64,000 nucleotides of DNA from Rhyzopertha dominica (lineage: Eukaryota; Arthropoda; Insecta; Coleoptera; Bostrichidae): contig QCXZ01000064.1 of the NCBI GenBank assembly GCA_025024175.1, positions 19,468,001 to 19,532,000 of the forward strand, read 5' to 3'. Each line of letters begins with the position of its first letter. Position 1 is the first letter of the stretch. Positions 12,095-24,400 of this stretch are shown here, in pieces. Made by a program: the position numbers and the translations under genes. Below the pieces are notes generated by a model, which saw only the letters and a list, made by a program, of their open reading frames with translations, was not told the origin of the DNA and did no database searches.

Positions 12095-12935
12095 TGGGAT
12101 GACCATGAGCATTTTTTTCTCTCTACGCATTTTTTCTAAGACAAACAGTCCTCGTGATATTAGCAAAAATATATAAATTTTTAAAATCTGTTTTTTCCAA
12201 ATAACTAGAAAATTATTAACTTAACAAAAAATTGCAAGAGTGCTTTCTGATCAGAAATTTGATTTTCTATATAATACTAAAATTTAAAAAATCGTACGTG
12301 CAGGGTCCAAAATAGGTTTTTTGGATATATTTCAAAAATGTCAAAATTTTGGATGAATTTTCTAAGAGACTTTTTGTGAGAAATATAATTTCCTATCTGA
12401 TGGTATTTTCATTTTTTGCATATATTAAATATATTCTGAAATATTTAGGAAAAACCGTTTTCTTTAAGTGCCGCTTTTTTGCTAATATCTTCGAAACAGT
12501 TTGTTGCACCGAAAATTTATAAGAACGATTAATACTCGCAGTTATACTACTAATCACATACTAAAACGAAAAAAAAATACAAAAATAAAAATTTGCAAAA
12601 AGGGTAGTTACCCCCCAATTTCGCCCCCTTCCCGATACCCTACTTACCTCACAAACAACAGATCGCTTTGGGTAGTTGAGATTTATACGTTTGCCAAATT
12701 TCAAGTTCATATAGTAAATCTTTCGAAAGTTATCGTGTCCACAAACAATACCACAGACACACAGACACACGGACACACAGACACACACACACAGACAAGA
12801 ATTTTTTTTGCTTAAATTTTTGTTTTTTGCGTTTTCGACCATTTTAAAGCGAATGAGCAAATAAAAATTTTTGAAATTTTTTTTCGCGATACAATACTTC
12901 CCATCCGTTGGAGGTGGAAGTAAATCAGCGATCAT
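12095..12935. repeat. Dispersed repeat family B, copy 1
   Basis: Matches 59519-60275 in the same orientation over almost its whole length, from GCATTTTTTCTCTCTAC through AGACAAACAGTCCTCGTGAT to ACAATACTTCCCATCCGTTG. I saw no terminal inverted repeats, and the only frames are low-complexity. The second copy interrupts the IR pseudogene, which proves the family was mobile or duplicated after the IR arose. Nature unknown; non-autonomous DNA element or satellite-derived unit are both possible. Confidence 0.65.
12752..12796. repeat. CA/GACACA microsatellite
   Basis: An imperfect run of CACAGACACA units inside repeat family B. The second family copy at 60141-60151 has only a single CACAGACA unit, so the run expanded in this copy. 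Confidence 0.85.
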
Positions 12936-14040
12936 AGAGTTACCTCGTTCTAAGTCCTTTTAAAAATGGTGGTAATATCTAAACAAATAAGACTATGACT
13001 TTTTTCAATAGTATATAATAAATAAAATGTAGATATATAACAATTCCTGGATTTTTTTCTGGTACCATACACTTTCTATAAAAATCGAATATTTTACCGA
13101 GCATTTGATTTGTCCACATATTTTCATCTCAGGCAATCTCTGTGTGGAAGTCGTCCTATGAATAATTTATTAAAGCGCAAAATGAATAGATGAAGAGATT
13201 TAGCAATCGACGAAATCAATGGTAAAATTAAACAAACTGAGAGAGTTCGAATAAATTATAAAATTCTCAAAATTTTTGTGGAACTCTCGCCATTTGACAA
13301 CAGTTTACAGAGTTGTGTTGAATTATATTCAATTTATTCTCACTTTCTTGTGATATTATAACTTGCGACGCCGTTTTTCTACCAAACGATGTTACTAACC
13401 TATGGTGTCAACCCAGATGTTCCAATGTAGTCCGCGTCCCGCCGCTGCAGTCGGAGAGTAGGGGGGTTCCGATATTTTTAACGATAACTATAGGCGCCAC
13501 AAAATTTTACAATTCCACAGCGGACTACTCAGACGAAAATTTTGAAAAGCTACGATGGAAATCAAACACCAAAGCTCGGGTAGAAGCGTAGTTTAATTAA
13601 CGAAAACTATGAGAGGTACAAGTAATGATAAAGAAAGAATAAAGTTTGAACCTCAATTAGTTACTTAAGATAGATCGACCTTAAACGACTAATATGAGAG
13701 AGTTTCGAACATATAACCAAAATGACACTTAACAATCAAAATTAACCCTTCCCAATGAGCACCACAACTATGTGCCCGGTCACCGAGTACCAGTAAATAA
13801 CTAGAAAATCTGTGAATCGCCCCTGTTAATTTCCGCACTGGCCAGCGCTTCGCATTAACGAGTGACGCAAGAAAAAAACGAACGACGAACGAAAAATCGT
13901 CACAAACGATCGACAATATCGGTGATAACCGCGAGCAATAGCCCTGTGGCGTTACAGATAATTTAAAATAATAAATGGAATCGAACTGAAGGTTCGATTG
14001 TGAAAGAAGGGTGCTGGGACAAGCTATATACTCAAAATTC
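12936..14040. other. No gene; contains diverged repeat C
   Basis: 13288-13361 resembles 27009-27080 (CAACAGTT...CA..GTT, then TTCAATTTATTCTCACT.TCTTGTGATATTATAA), so it is part of an old dispersed repeat. The 133-codon minus frame at 13689-14090 overlaps the 39-bp repeats and has no family features. Confidence 0.4.
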
Positions 14041-14043
14041 ACT

Positions 14044-14215
14044 AGCTGAAGGCTCCTACGGCAATGTATATATGAGCTGAAGGCTCGCACCAGTTAAACA
14101 ACACAAATACAAGAGCTGACGGCTCATACAAGTTATCCAAAACAATTACAAGAGCTGAGGGCTCATACAAGTTATTCAAAACAATTACAGGAGCGGAGGG
14201 CTCATACAACAAGTT
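14044..14215. repeat. 39-bp tandem repeats with GAGC/GCTC hairpins
   Basis: Units begin at 14074, 14113, 14152 and 14191, exactly 39 bases apart. Each starts GAGC(T/G)GA(A/C/G)GGCTC, a mini-hairpin with a GAGC/GCTC stem, followed by ATACAAGTTAT(C/T)CAAAACA in the central units. Weaker relatives occur at about 13985 and 14045. Function unknown. Confidence 0.8.
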
Positions 14216-15390
14216 TTTCTGTTGACGGACAGCTAAATAACCTCAAGGTTTACAACGTATCAAGCAATCACCACCGAGATGGAATCTACACCGCGGATTC
14301 TGCGCTCCGACTTAAGGGTCAACGACCTCCTGCTTAAAATTTAAGCTTATCTGCGCTCTCCTGCTGGTTGGGGTCCCACATGTACGGTCCTCCACACCAA
14401 GGGTCGCCAGCTACTAGGGTTGAATCTTCCTAACCGGAAGGATGGCAGCGCAAATTCCCAAATCCAATCCCAAGTGATCAGTCCCAACTCTACGATTCTC
14501 AACTTCTCCAATCTTCAAAAGCTATCCAGACAGGAATAAGGCCCAGATGTCAATCACACGAACGAAGGCGAAGCGATAGCAATATCGATAAGTATACGAT
14601 AAGATAAGATGAGAACCGAAAAGGAAAGAGAAGAAAAGAAAAGAAAAGAGCCCTAAAATATTAAAGAGGGTATTAATACTCGTTCGATTAATTAGTATTT
14701 TACTCACTATAGTTGGTGTGCGGCTCTGATTGCAGAAATATTCGTGGCAAATCTTGTCGATAACCCAAAATCCCAAAATGGTCACGTGTGGATGTTCAAT
14801 AATGCAAAATCAACCATTCAGCCAATTCCAAAAGTCCAACTTACATCCACACGTCTAATTGAAGATTTTCCAAGCGGATCCCACTATGGTAACCAATCGA
14901 TGGTCTATTTACTTAGAAAAATCTTCCCAAAAATCGACAATACCACGTTCTCACATTCAATTCGCCACAGGTCAAAATACCAAAAGGGAAGAGGAAATTC
15001 TTTCTGCTGTCAAGTGACTCGCTCAAAATCTACGCGCAAGCGTTAGGCTTAACGGCGGAAGTGTCTGCAGTACCGATGATCACACCCAAGCAAACAAAGA
15101 CTAAGCAACAACTAATAATGGTTTCAGGTTCACTGTGTACAACGAGAAGCCTATGCGCCAGGCGTGAGCGACTGACAAAATATGAATGTTACAAACTAAC
15201 AATGATACGACACATGTATGTTCGAGTACACATCCACGTATACAAGAGTTATTTATTTTATCTAAATTAATACCTTAATATTGCTGGCATGTAGGTTGCT
15301 TTTGATTTGTGGTCAAATTTGCTTGTTTCTATATTTTCGACTTTGTCAAACTATTTGTAAAAGTTCTTTTTTTCTTTATTTATACCTTTT
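14216..15390. other. No confirmed gene; possible retroelement leader
   Basis: 14340-14430 is more GC-rich than its surroundings. On the minus strand it contains TGGCGACCCTTGGTG, which starts like a tRNA-primer binding site (TGG...), but I could not pair it with an LTR or coding region. Frames at 14744-15046 and 15061-15270 are not recognisable. A short GAAAA run lies at 14620-14648. Confidence 0.3.
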
Positions 15391-15397
15391 GATTGTA

Positions 15398-15478
15398 CTG
15401 ACGATGGCTACTTTGTAGCTGAAAGCGACCTACCATAAAATAATAAAGTGGATTGCACTTAAAGTATAATTTTCTTAA
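15398..15478 (+). other. Penelope-type 3' tail motif
   Basis: CTGACGATGGCTACTTTGTAGCTGAAAGC has the same order as the motif at 2858: CTGANGA, a hairpin (GGCTAC/GTAGCT), then GAAA. It is followed by ATAAAATAATAAAGTGGATT, a polyadenylation-like A/T stretch typical of Penelope 3' ends. No coding sequence remains next to it. Confidence 0.4.
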
Positions 15479-16560
15479 AGAAGATTTAATTAATTATAAT
15501 TCCACTTGGAAAATACTGATCAGTTTTCAATGTTTAAATTTAAGCGAAATAACGGTACGATTAGTGTTGGTCCCCCTTTAAACTTTAAATTGCCATTGAT
15601 AAATGTACAAGTATACCTATTGGTGTTTTATTATAGTAAGAGGTTACCCCGGATTACTTAATTCCCAAGTCCCAATTTTCTTGGTAATATAGACAATACC
15701 TAAAAGAATTACAGCTGTCTGTAGTATCAGATTACTGGTCAAATAAATCTCAGAAATTCCCAGTGAACATGCAAACATAATTCTTTCCTTACATTTCATG
15801 TTTATACAGGGTGATTCACTAAAAGTACGAAGCGACTGTATCTTGAAAACCCCTCAGACTATTGCCGTGCGGATTTTTTATACAAACGTATGTACCATCA
15901 GAGAAATTAACCGAATACATTTGCCAATAAAATGTAGGTATAAAATAGAACTTTTAGTATCTCTGTCTACCTAATAAATTAGCGAATTAGTTGCTCGCTT
16001 ATGTGTTATGTATGTATACTATTTTGCCAATAACTTCAAACCAAGAAAAGACTTCAACCTCCGCTTTTTACTACAGTTTTTGCTAAATAATAGCATAAAA
16101 AACAAAACTAAAAATTTTAGTCATACCTATCTATTTCATTTTAGAAGGAAACAAAGGAAAATATTGTGCCGTCCTATTTTATTATTTAGTTAACCTGCAG
16201 TTTCCACCACTCTCTTTCTTGTATAAGTGGTAGCTTGGAAAGCGAAGTGAATAAAATTATACCGTCCTATTTAGATTTGTTATGAGAAATCGAGAAAAGT
16301 GTAACAGTTTTTCAAGAGTCAAGAACGAGAAGCGTACAGTCATCTGTATGATAACTGAACAATCTAGATCATCAGTACAGTCTGTGCAATATGTAGTTAG
16401 TTATTATATAAATATTTACTTTTTAGTTCTAATAGGTACAAGTACTCGAAAGTGTAATAAAATAGACGTCTTCAGACAAAAGAAAGTAAGTAATTTTTAC
16501 TATTTCAGCAATAACTATATTAATCTTAGGATTTTTTTTTAATTTCAAAGTTTCTATCAA
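15479..16560. other. No gene seen
   Basis: AT-rich. ACAGGGTGATTCAC at 15807 looks like the outer end of a common insect MITE type, but no partner end was found. Short frames at 16008-16193 and 16282-16542 have no family features. Confidence 0.4.
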
Positions 16561-16564
16561 ACCT

Positions 16565-16860
16565 ACTGTTACGAAACGGAGGGTAGGTATCTTCTCTGGT
16601 TGTTTAGCACAAAAAAAAAACACCAACGTTCGAGAACTCCTCTTTTATTGCTCGAGTACAGGTAAGTCTTGTGTAGCGCGATGTGATACAGTTTACACCA
16701 GGTAAGTATTTATTAAAATTACACAGTGATTTTAATTGGCAATACAAGCACCCGAAGGCTGCAAACTTCAACATCGAATTGCCTGTTAGTCAGGTTTTTT
16801 CCTCTAGGTGCAAAAAGAGACGGGCCTGGAGGAACGGATGCTGACACCTGGCTAAATAAA
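16565..16860 (-). repeat. Possible Gypsy LTR remnant
   Basis: Lies directly downstream, in the minus-strand sense, of the Gypsy integrase C-terminus. It ends at TGTTAC (minus-strand ...GTAACA) at 16565 and contains, on the minus strand, an AATAAAAGAG polyadenylation-type signal near 16645. I cannot fix the outer boundary and no second LTR is present. Confidence 0.3.
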
Positions 16861-16866
16861 ATTAGA

Positions 16867-17360
16867 TTAAGACGGAGCCGATATAGCAGATTCCGCCACA
16901 TCTGCCCCCGATCTGGTTGGAGGATTGACTGGAGGACAACCAGATGAAATTTTACCTGTAGAAATATAGGGCTTTAAATGACAAGTGTGAAACATGCCCC
17001 TCTCTGTGGAAGACTTAAGGTCCGACAAAATATAAGTATTAGAAAAGATTTTCTTTTTAATTCTATAAGGACCTTCAAATAAAAGCATAAATTTTTTTGT
17101 CTCACCCGCTAAAACAGAGGAGACAGGATTAGCCCTCAATAATACCAACTCGTCCACTTCCTACGTGCGGTATGGACGTTTGGGGTGGTTCACCATCATT
17201 CTGGAAGATTTTCCCAGTAGCGACTCTCTGGCAAGAGATTCGATTCGAGAGGGGTAAAACCAGTAGTTTCATGCCTTACTGAATTAATAAAAATTCAAAG
17301 TTTATAATTCCGTCTGCCCATTTCTTATGATTGTCAGAGCAGAAAGTACGAAATAGTTGC
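16867..17360 (-). pseudogene. Ty3/Gypsy integrase C-terminal fragment
   Basis: On the minus strand the frame reads DELVLLRANPVSS, then FEGPYRIKKKI, SNTYILSDL and GMFHTCHLKPY. This is the SH3-like C-terminal domain of Gypsy integrases: (D)xVLL(K/R), a (Y/F)EGPY block, then YxL and H...LKPY. Upstream (17160-17340), in other frames, the sequence still shows HETTGFTPLE, the end of the integrase core (H-x-T-T-G-x-T-P). It is broken by stops and runs into the assembly gap, so the rest of the element may be missing from the assembly rather than from the genome. Confidence 0.75.
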
Positions 17361-17363
17361 CCT

Positions 17364-17463
17364 NNNNNNNNNNNNNNNNNNNNNNNNNNNNNNNNNNNNN
17401 NNNNNNNNNNNNNNNNNNNNNNNNNNNNNNNNNNNNNNNNNNNNNNNNNNNNNNNNNNNNNNN
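17364..17463. other. Assembly gap 1 (100 N)
   Basis: Exactly 100 N, the usual placeholder for unknown size. The left side is a Gypsy remnant and the right side is the Ulp1-like frame, so unrelated sequences meet here and the true distance is unknown. Confidence 0.98.
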
Positions 17464-18345
17464 GTAATATGTAAGGAAAAGGTTTTCAGTCGACTGTTTC
17501 TAGGAGATGATGCACATGTAAAACCAGTGACAGTGGCAGAGTTTAGAGTTGCTTTGGATATGCTAGGCACAGATGTCGCGAATTTAGATAAATCCCACAG
17601 GTCAAAGCAATCTTTATTCGGTAAAATGTGCGCACTGCTCCGTAAAAAGAATACATTGAAAAATAGATATCAACTATACCGCTTTTGGCCGTGCGGAAAT
17701 TAATTCTCACAAAATCTTCGAAGAAGATAAATTATTCTGTGGTGATTTCATCGCGACTTACAAAATATTTTATGGATGGCACTAAAGTAAATAAAACCAA
17801 AATAGCAATGCCAATTATTATTAACAACAATCACTTTTGCTTAGCCGTAGCAAATTTTGAAGATAAGACCTTCATCTTTTTAGATCCATTAGGAAGCCAC
17901 GCAATATAAAACTTTCGATCTATTTTTAAAAAATTTCGTAAAATTTTCTGCATTTACATAATATTACGCATAATTTCCAACTTTGCCATTGACAACTGGC
18001 AACACCTTTGCTCCTGACCACATACGGCAAGAGGACAGTTATAATTGCGGATTATATGTCATCTACTTCTTCCGCTGTATTGCCAAGGAAGAAAACCTCT
18101 TAACCTACAAGGATATGCGTAAATATCGATCGCAGATACAAAAAATGCTTTTGACTCATTCTTGCGAGGTGGGAAATGCTTGTATGTTTTGTGGCCGTTC
18201 GGCAGGAAATGACGTATTAACGTGCACTGCATGTAAGCGCAGTGCACACAAAAAGTGTGTCCTTACAAAACCCGAAATTGACAAAGGAATAAAACCCGCT
18301 GATCACTACGTAAACAGCATTTGTGATCTTTGCCGTCAGTACTAG
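17464..18345 (+). pseudogene. Ulp1/C48-like cysteine protease with C-terminal PHD-like zinc finger, partial
   Basis: Three frame segments follow each other. The first (17464-17699, open from the gap) has no motif I recognise. The second (17685-17909) holds NNNHFCLAV with the catalytic His and FLDPLG with the Asp. The third (17983-18345) holds RQEDSYNCGLYV with the oxyanion Gln and catalytic Cys. His-Asp-Gln-Cys in this order is the C48 (Ulp1/SENP/adenain-like) fold. It is followed by CMFCGR...CTACKRSAHKKC...CDLC, a PHD- or RING-like zinc finger. The protease with a PHD is seen in transposon-encoded proteins of animals as well as in deubiquitinase/SUMO-protease-like host genes; I favour a transposon origin because of the setting. 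Frames break near 17690 and 17910-17985, and the 5' end is lost in the gap. The satellite begins about 130 bases after its stop. Confidence 0.65.
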
Positions 18346-18476
18346 GTAGGCAATAATATTTCAGTTTATAAAAAACTAAACCCGTTATTATTAACAGCGC
18401 CAACGGCACAAGAAAAAATTCGAGAAAGCTGGGATCTGTCAGCCAACTTTTAACGTCCCTAGGTGGATTTTTTAAT

Positions 18477-21400
18477 CTCTAAAATAAATGTGTAAGTTTA
18501 AATGATTTCCTATGCGCGGTTTCCGTGATATGATTTTTTTCAATGCTTTCGGGGTTGTTTAGCCCCCTGGATCCCATCGGAAGGGTATGCCACTCATACA
18601 CTATGTAGAATATGGTGTTCTAAAATAAATTTATAAGTTTAAATGATTTCCTATGCGCTGTTTCCGTGATGTGAATTTTTTTAGTGTTTTCGGGGTTGTT
18701 TAACCCCCTAGATCCCATCGGAAGGGGATGTCACTTATACACTATGTAGAATATGGTATTCTAAAATAATTATCTAAGTTTAAATGATTTCCTATGCGCG
18801 GTTTCCGTGATATGTATTTTTTCTGTGTTTTCGGGGGTTGTTTAACCCCCCTGGATCCCATCGGAAGGGGATGCCACTCATACACTATGTAGAATATGGT
18901 GTTCTAAAATAATATCTAAGTTTAAATGATTTCCTATGCGCGGTTTCCGTGATATGTATTTTTTCAGTGTTTTCGGGGTTGTTTAACCCCCTGGATCCCA
19001 TCGGAAGGGGATGTCTCTTATACACTATGTAGAATATGAGGTTCTAAAATAAATATCTAAGTTTAAATGATTTCCTATGCGCGGTTTCCGTGATATGTAT
19101 TTTTTCTGTGTTTTCGGGGTTGTTTAACCCCCTGGATCCCATCGGAAGGGGATGCCACTCATACACTATGTAGAATATGATGTTCTAAAATAAATATCTA
19201 AGTTTAAATGATTTCCTATGCGCGGTTTCCGTGATATGTATTTGTTCTGTGTTTTCGGGGTTGTTTAACCCCCTGGATCCCATCGGAAGGGGATGCCACT
19301 CATACACTATGTAGAATATGGTGTTCTAAAATAAATATCTAAGTTTAAATGATTTCCTATGCGCGGTTTCCGTGATATGTATTTTTTCAGTGTTTTCGGG
19401 GTTGTTTAAGCCCCTGGATCCCATCGGAAGGGGATGTCACTTATACACTATGTAGAATATGGTGTTCTAAAATAAATATCTAAGTTTAAATGATTTCCTA
19501 TGCGCGGTTTCCGTGATATGTATTTTTTCTGTGTTTTCGGGGTTGTTTAACCCCCTGGATCCCATCGGAAGGGGATGTCCTCTTATACACTATGTAGAAT
19601 ATGGTGTTCTAAAATAATTATCTAAGTTTAAATGATTTCCTATGCGCGGTTTCCGTGATATGTATTTTTTCTGTGTTTTCGGGGTTGTTTAACCCCCTGG
19701 ATCCCATCGGAAGGGGATGCCACTCATACACTATGTAGAATATGATGTTCTAAAATAAATATCTAAGTTTAAATGNTTTCCTATGCGCGGTTTCCGTGAT
19801 ATGTATTTTTTTCAGTGTTTTCGGGGTTGTTTAACCCCCTGGATCCTATCGGAAGGGGATGCCACTCANACANTATGTAGAATATGGTGTTCTAAAATAA
19901 ATTTATAAGTTTAAATGATTTCCTATGCGCTGCTTCCGTGATGTGAATTTTTTCATTGTTTTCGGGGTTGTTTAACCCCTAGATCCCATCGGAAGGGGAT
20001 GTCACTTATACACTATGTAGAATATGGTATTCTAAAATAATTATCTAAGTTTAAATGATTTCCTATGCGCGGTTTCCGTGATATGTATTTTTTCTGTGTT
20101 TTCGGGGTTGTTTAACCCCCTGGATCCCATCGGAAGAGGATGCCACTCATACACTATGTAGAATATGGTGTTCTAAAATAAATATCTAAGTTTAAATGAT
20201 TTCCTATGCGCGGTTTCCGTGATATGTATTTTTTCAGTGTTTTCGGGGTTGTTTAACCCCCTGGATCCCATCGGAAGGGGATGTCTCTTATACACTATGT
20301 AGAATATGAGGTTCTAAAATAAATATCTAAGTTTAAATGATTTCCTATGCGCGGTTTCCGTGATATGTATTTTTTCTGTGTTTTCGGGGTTGTTTAACCC
20401 CCTGGATCCCATCGGAAGGGGATGCCACTCATACACTATGTAGAATATGATGTTCTAAAATAAATATCTAAGTTTAAATGATTTCCTATGCGCGGTTTCC
20501 GTGATATGTATTTGTTCTGTGTTTTCGGGGTTGTTTAACCCCCTGGATCCCATCGGAAGGGGATGCCACTCATACACTATGTAGAATATGGTGTTCTAAA
20601 ATAAATATCTAAGTTTAAATGATTTCCTATGCGCGGTTTCCCGTGATATGTATTTTTTCAGTGTTTTCGGGGTTGTTTAAGCCCCTGGATCCCATCGGAA
20701 GGGGATGTCACTTATACACTATGTAGAATATGGTGTTCTAAAATAAATATCTAAGTTTAAATGATTTCCTATGCGCGGTTTCCGTGATATGTATTTTTTC
20801 TGTGTTTTCGGGGTTGTTTAACCCCCTGGATCCCATCGGAAGGGGATGTCTCTTATACACTATGTAGAATATGGTGTTCTAAAATAATTATCTAAGTTTA
20901 AATGATTTCCTATGCGCGGTTTCCGTGATATGTATTTTTTCTGTGTTTTCGGGGTTGTTTAACCCCCTGGATCCCATCGGAAGGGGATGCCACTCATACA
21001 CTATGTAGAATATGATGTTCTAAAATAAATATCTAAGTTTAAATGATTTCCTATGCGCGGTTTCCGTGATATGTATTTTTTCAGTGTTTTCGGGGTTGTT
21101 TAACCCCCTGGATCCCATCGGAAGGGGATGCCACTCATACACTATGTAGAATATGGTGTTCTAAAATAAATTTATAAGTTTAAATGATTTCCTATGCGCT
21201 GCTTCCGTGATGTGAATTTTTTCATTGTTTTCGGGGTTGTTTAACCCCTAGATCCCATCGGAAGGGGATGTCACTTATACACTATGTAGAATATGGTATT
21301 CTAAAATAATTATCTAAGTTTAAATGATTTCCTATGCGCGGTTTCCGTGATATGTATTTTTTCTGTGTTTTCGGGGTTGTTTAACCCCCTGGATCCCATC

Positions 21401-24400
21401 GGAAGGGGATGCCACTCATACACTATGTAGAATATGGTGTTCTAAAATAAATATCTAAGTTTAAATGATTTCCTATGCGCGGTTTCCGTGATATGTATTT
21501 TTTCAGTGTTTTCGGGGTTGTTTAACCCCCTGGATCCCATCGGAAGGGGATGTCTCTTATACACTATGTAGAATATGAGGTTCTAAAATAAATATCTAAG
21601 TTTAAATGATTTCCTATGCGCGGTTTCCGTGATATGTATTTTTTCTGTGTTTTCGGGGTTGTTTAACCCCCTGGATCCCATCGGAAGGGGATGCCACTCA
21701 TACACTATGTAGAATATGATGTTCTAAAATAAATATCTAAGTTTAAATGATTTCCTATGCGCGGTTTCCGTGATATGTATTTGTTCTGTGTTTTCGGGGT
21801 TGTNTAACCCCCTGGATCCCATCGGAAGGGGATGCCACTCATACACTATGTAGAATATGGTGTTCTAAAATAAATATCTAAGTTTAAATGATTTCCTATG
21901 CGCGGTTTCCGTGATATGTATTTTTTCAGTGTTTTCGGGGTTGTTTAAGCCCCTGGATCCCATCGGAAGGGGATGTCACTTATACACTATGTAGAATATG
22001 GTGTTCTAAATTAAATATCTAAGTTTAAATGATTTCCTATGCGCGGTTTCCGTGATATGTATTTTTTCTGTGTTTTCGGGGTTGTTTAACCCCCTGGATC
22101 CCATCGGAAGGGGATACCACTCATACACTATGTAGAATATGGTGTTCTAAAATAAATATCTAAGTTTAAATGATTTCCTATGCGCGGTTTCCGTGATATG
22201 TATTTTTTCAGTGTTTTCGGGGTTGTTTAACCCCCTGGATCCCATCGGAAGGGGATGTCACTTATACACTATGTAGAATATGATGTTCTAAAATAATATC
22301 TAAGTTTAAATGATTTCCTATGCGCGGTTTCCGTGATATGTATTTTTTCAGTGTTTTCGGGGTTGTTTAACCCCCTGGATCCCATCGGAAGGGGATGCCA
22401 CTCATACACTATGTAGAATATGGTGTTCTAAAATAAATTTATAAGTTTAAATGATTTCCTATGCGCTGCTTCCGTGATGTGAATTTTTTCAGTGTTTTCG
22501 GGGTTGTTTAACCCCCTGGATCCCATCGGAAGGGGGATGTCACTTATACACTATGTAGAATATGGTGTTCTAAAATAATTATCTAAGTTTAAATGATTTC
22601 CTATGCGCGGTTTCCGTGATATGTATTTTTTCTGTGTTTTCGGGGTTGTTTAACCCCCTGGATCCCATCGGAAGGGGATGCCACTCATACACTATGTAGA
22701 ATATGGTGTTCTAAAATAAATNTATAAGTTTAAATGATTTCCTATGCGCTGCTTCCGTGATGTGTATTTTTTCATTGTTTTCGGGGTTGTTTAACCCCCT
22801 GGATCCCATCGGAAGGGGATGTCACTTATACACTATGTAGAATATGGTGTTCTAAAATAATTATCTAAGTTTAAATGATTTCCTATGCGCGGTTTCCGTG
22901 ATATGTATTTTTTCAGTGTTTTCGGGGTTGTTTAACCCCCTGGATCCCATCGGAAGGGGATGTCACTTATACACTATGTAGAATATGATGTTCTAAAATA
23001 AATATCTAAGTTTAAATGATTTCCTATGCGCGGTTTCCGTGATATGTATTTTTTCAGTGTTTTCGGGGTTGTTTAACCCCCTGGATCCCATCGGAAGGGG
23101 ATGCCACTCATACACTATGTAGAATATGGTGTTCTAAAATAAATTTATAAGTTTAAATGATTTCCTATGCGCTGCTTCCGTGATGTGAATTTTTTCAGTG
23201 TTTTCGGGGTTGTTTAACCCCCTGGATCCCATCGGAAGGGGATGTCACTTATACACTATGTAGAATATGGTGTTCTAAAATAATTATCTAAGTTTAAATG
23301 ATTTCCTATGCGCGGTTTCCGTGATATGTATTTTTTCTGTGTTTTCGGGGTTGTTTAACCCCCTGGATCCCATCGGAAGGGGATGCCACTCATACACTAT
23401 GTAGAATAAGGTGTTCTAAAATAAATTTATAAGTTTAAATGATTTCCTATGCGCTGCTTCCGTGATGTGAATTTTTTCATTGTTTTCGGGGTTGTTTAAC
23501 CCCTAGATCCCATCGGAAGGGGATGTCACTTATACACTATGTAGAATATGGTATTCTAAAATAATTATCTAAGTTTAAATGATTTCCTATGCGCGGTTTC
23601 CGTGATATGTATTTTTTCTGTGTTTTCGGGGTTGTTTAAGCCCCTGGATCCCATCGGAAGGGGATGTCACTTATACACTATGTAGAATATGGTGTTCTAA
23701 AATAAATATCTAAGTTTAAATGATTTCCTATGCGCGGTTTCCGTGATATGTATTTTTTCTGTGTTTTCGGGGTTGTTTAACCCCCTGGATCCCATCGGAA
23801 GGGGATGTCTCTTATACACTATGTAGAATATGGTGTTCTAAAATAATTATCTAAGTTTAAATGATTTCCTATGCGCGGTTTCCGTGATATGTATTTTTTT
23901 CTGTGTTTTCGGGGTTGTTTAACCCCCTGGATCCCATCGGAAGGGGATGCCACTCATACACTATGTAGAATATGATGTTCTAAAATAAATATCTAAGTTT
24001 AAATGATTTCCTATGCGCGGTTTCCGTGATATGTATTTTTTCAGTGTTTTCGGGGTTGTTTAACCCCCTGGATCCCATCGGAAGGGGATGCCACTCATAC
24101 ACTATGTAGAATATGGTGTTCTAAAATAAATTTATAAGTTTAAATGATTTCCTATGCGCTGCTTCCGTGATGTGAATTTTTTCAGTGTTTTCGGGGTTGT
24201 TTAACCCCCTGGATCCCATCGGAAGGGGATGTCACTTATACACTATGTAGAATATGGTGTTCTAAAATAATTATCTAAGTTTAAATGATTTCCTATGCGC
24301 GGTTTCCGTGATATGTATTTTTTCTGTGTTTTCGGGGTTGTTTAACCCCCTGGATCCATCGGAAGGGGATGCCACTCATACACTATGTAGAATATGATGT

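Noticed and set aside
12561..12935. 124-codon minus frame
   Set aside because: It arises from the CA microsatellite (Cys-Val run) and poly-T tracts within repeat family B.
14340..14430. Retroelement primer binding site on the minus strand (TGGCGACCCTTGG)
   Set aside because: No LTR next to it and no gag or pol on that strand; kept only as a possibility in the feature note.
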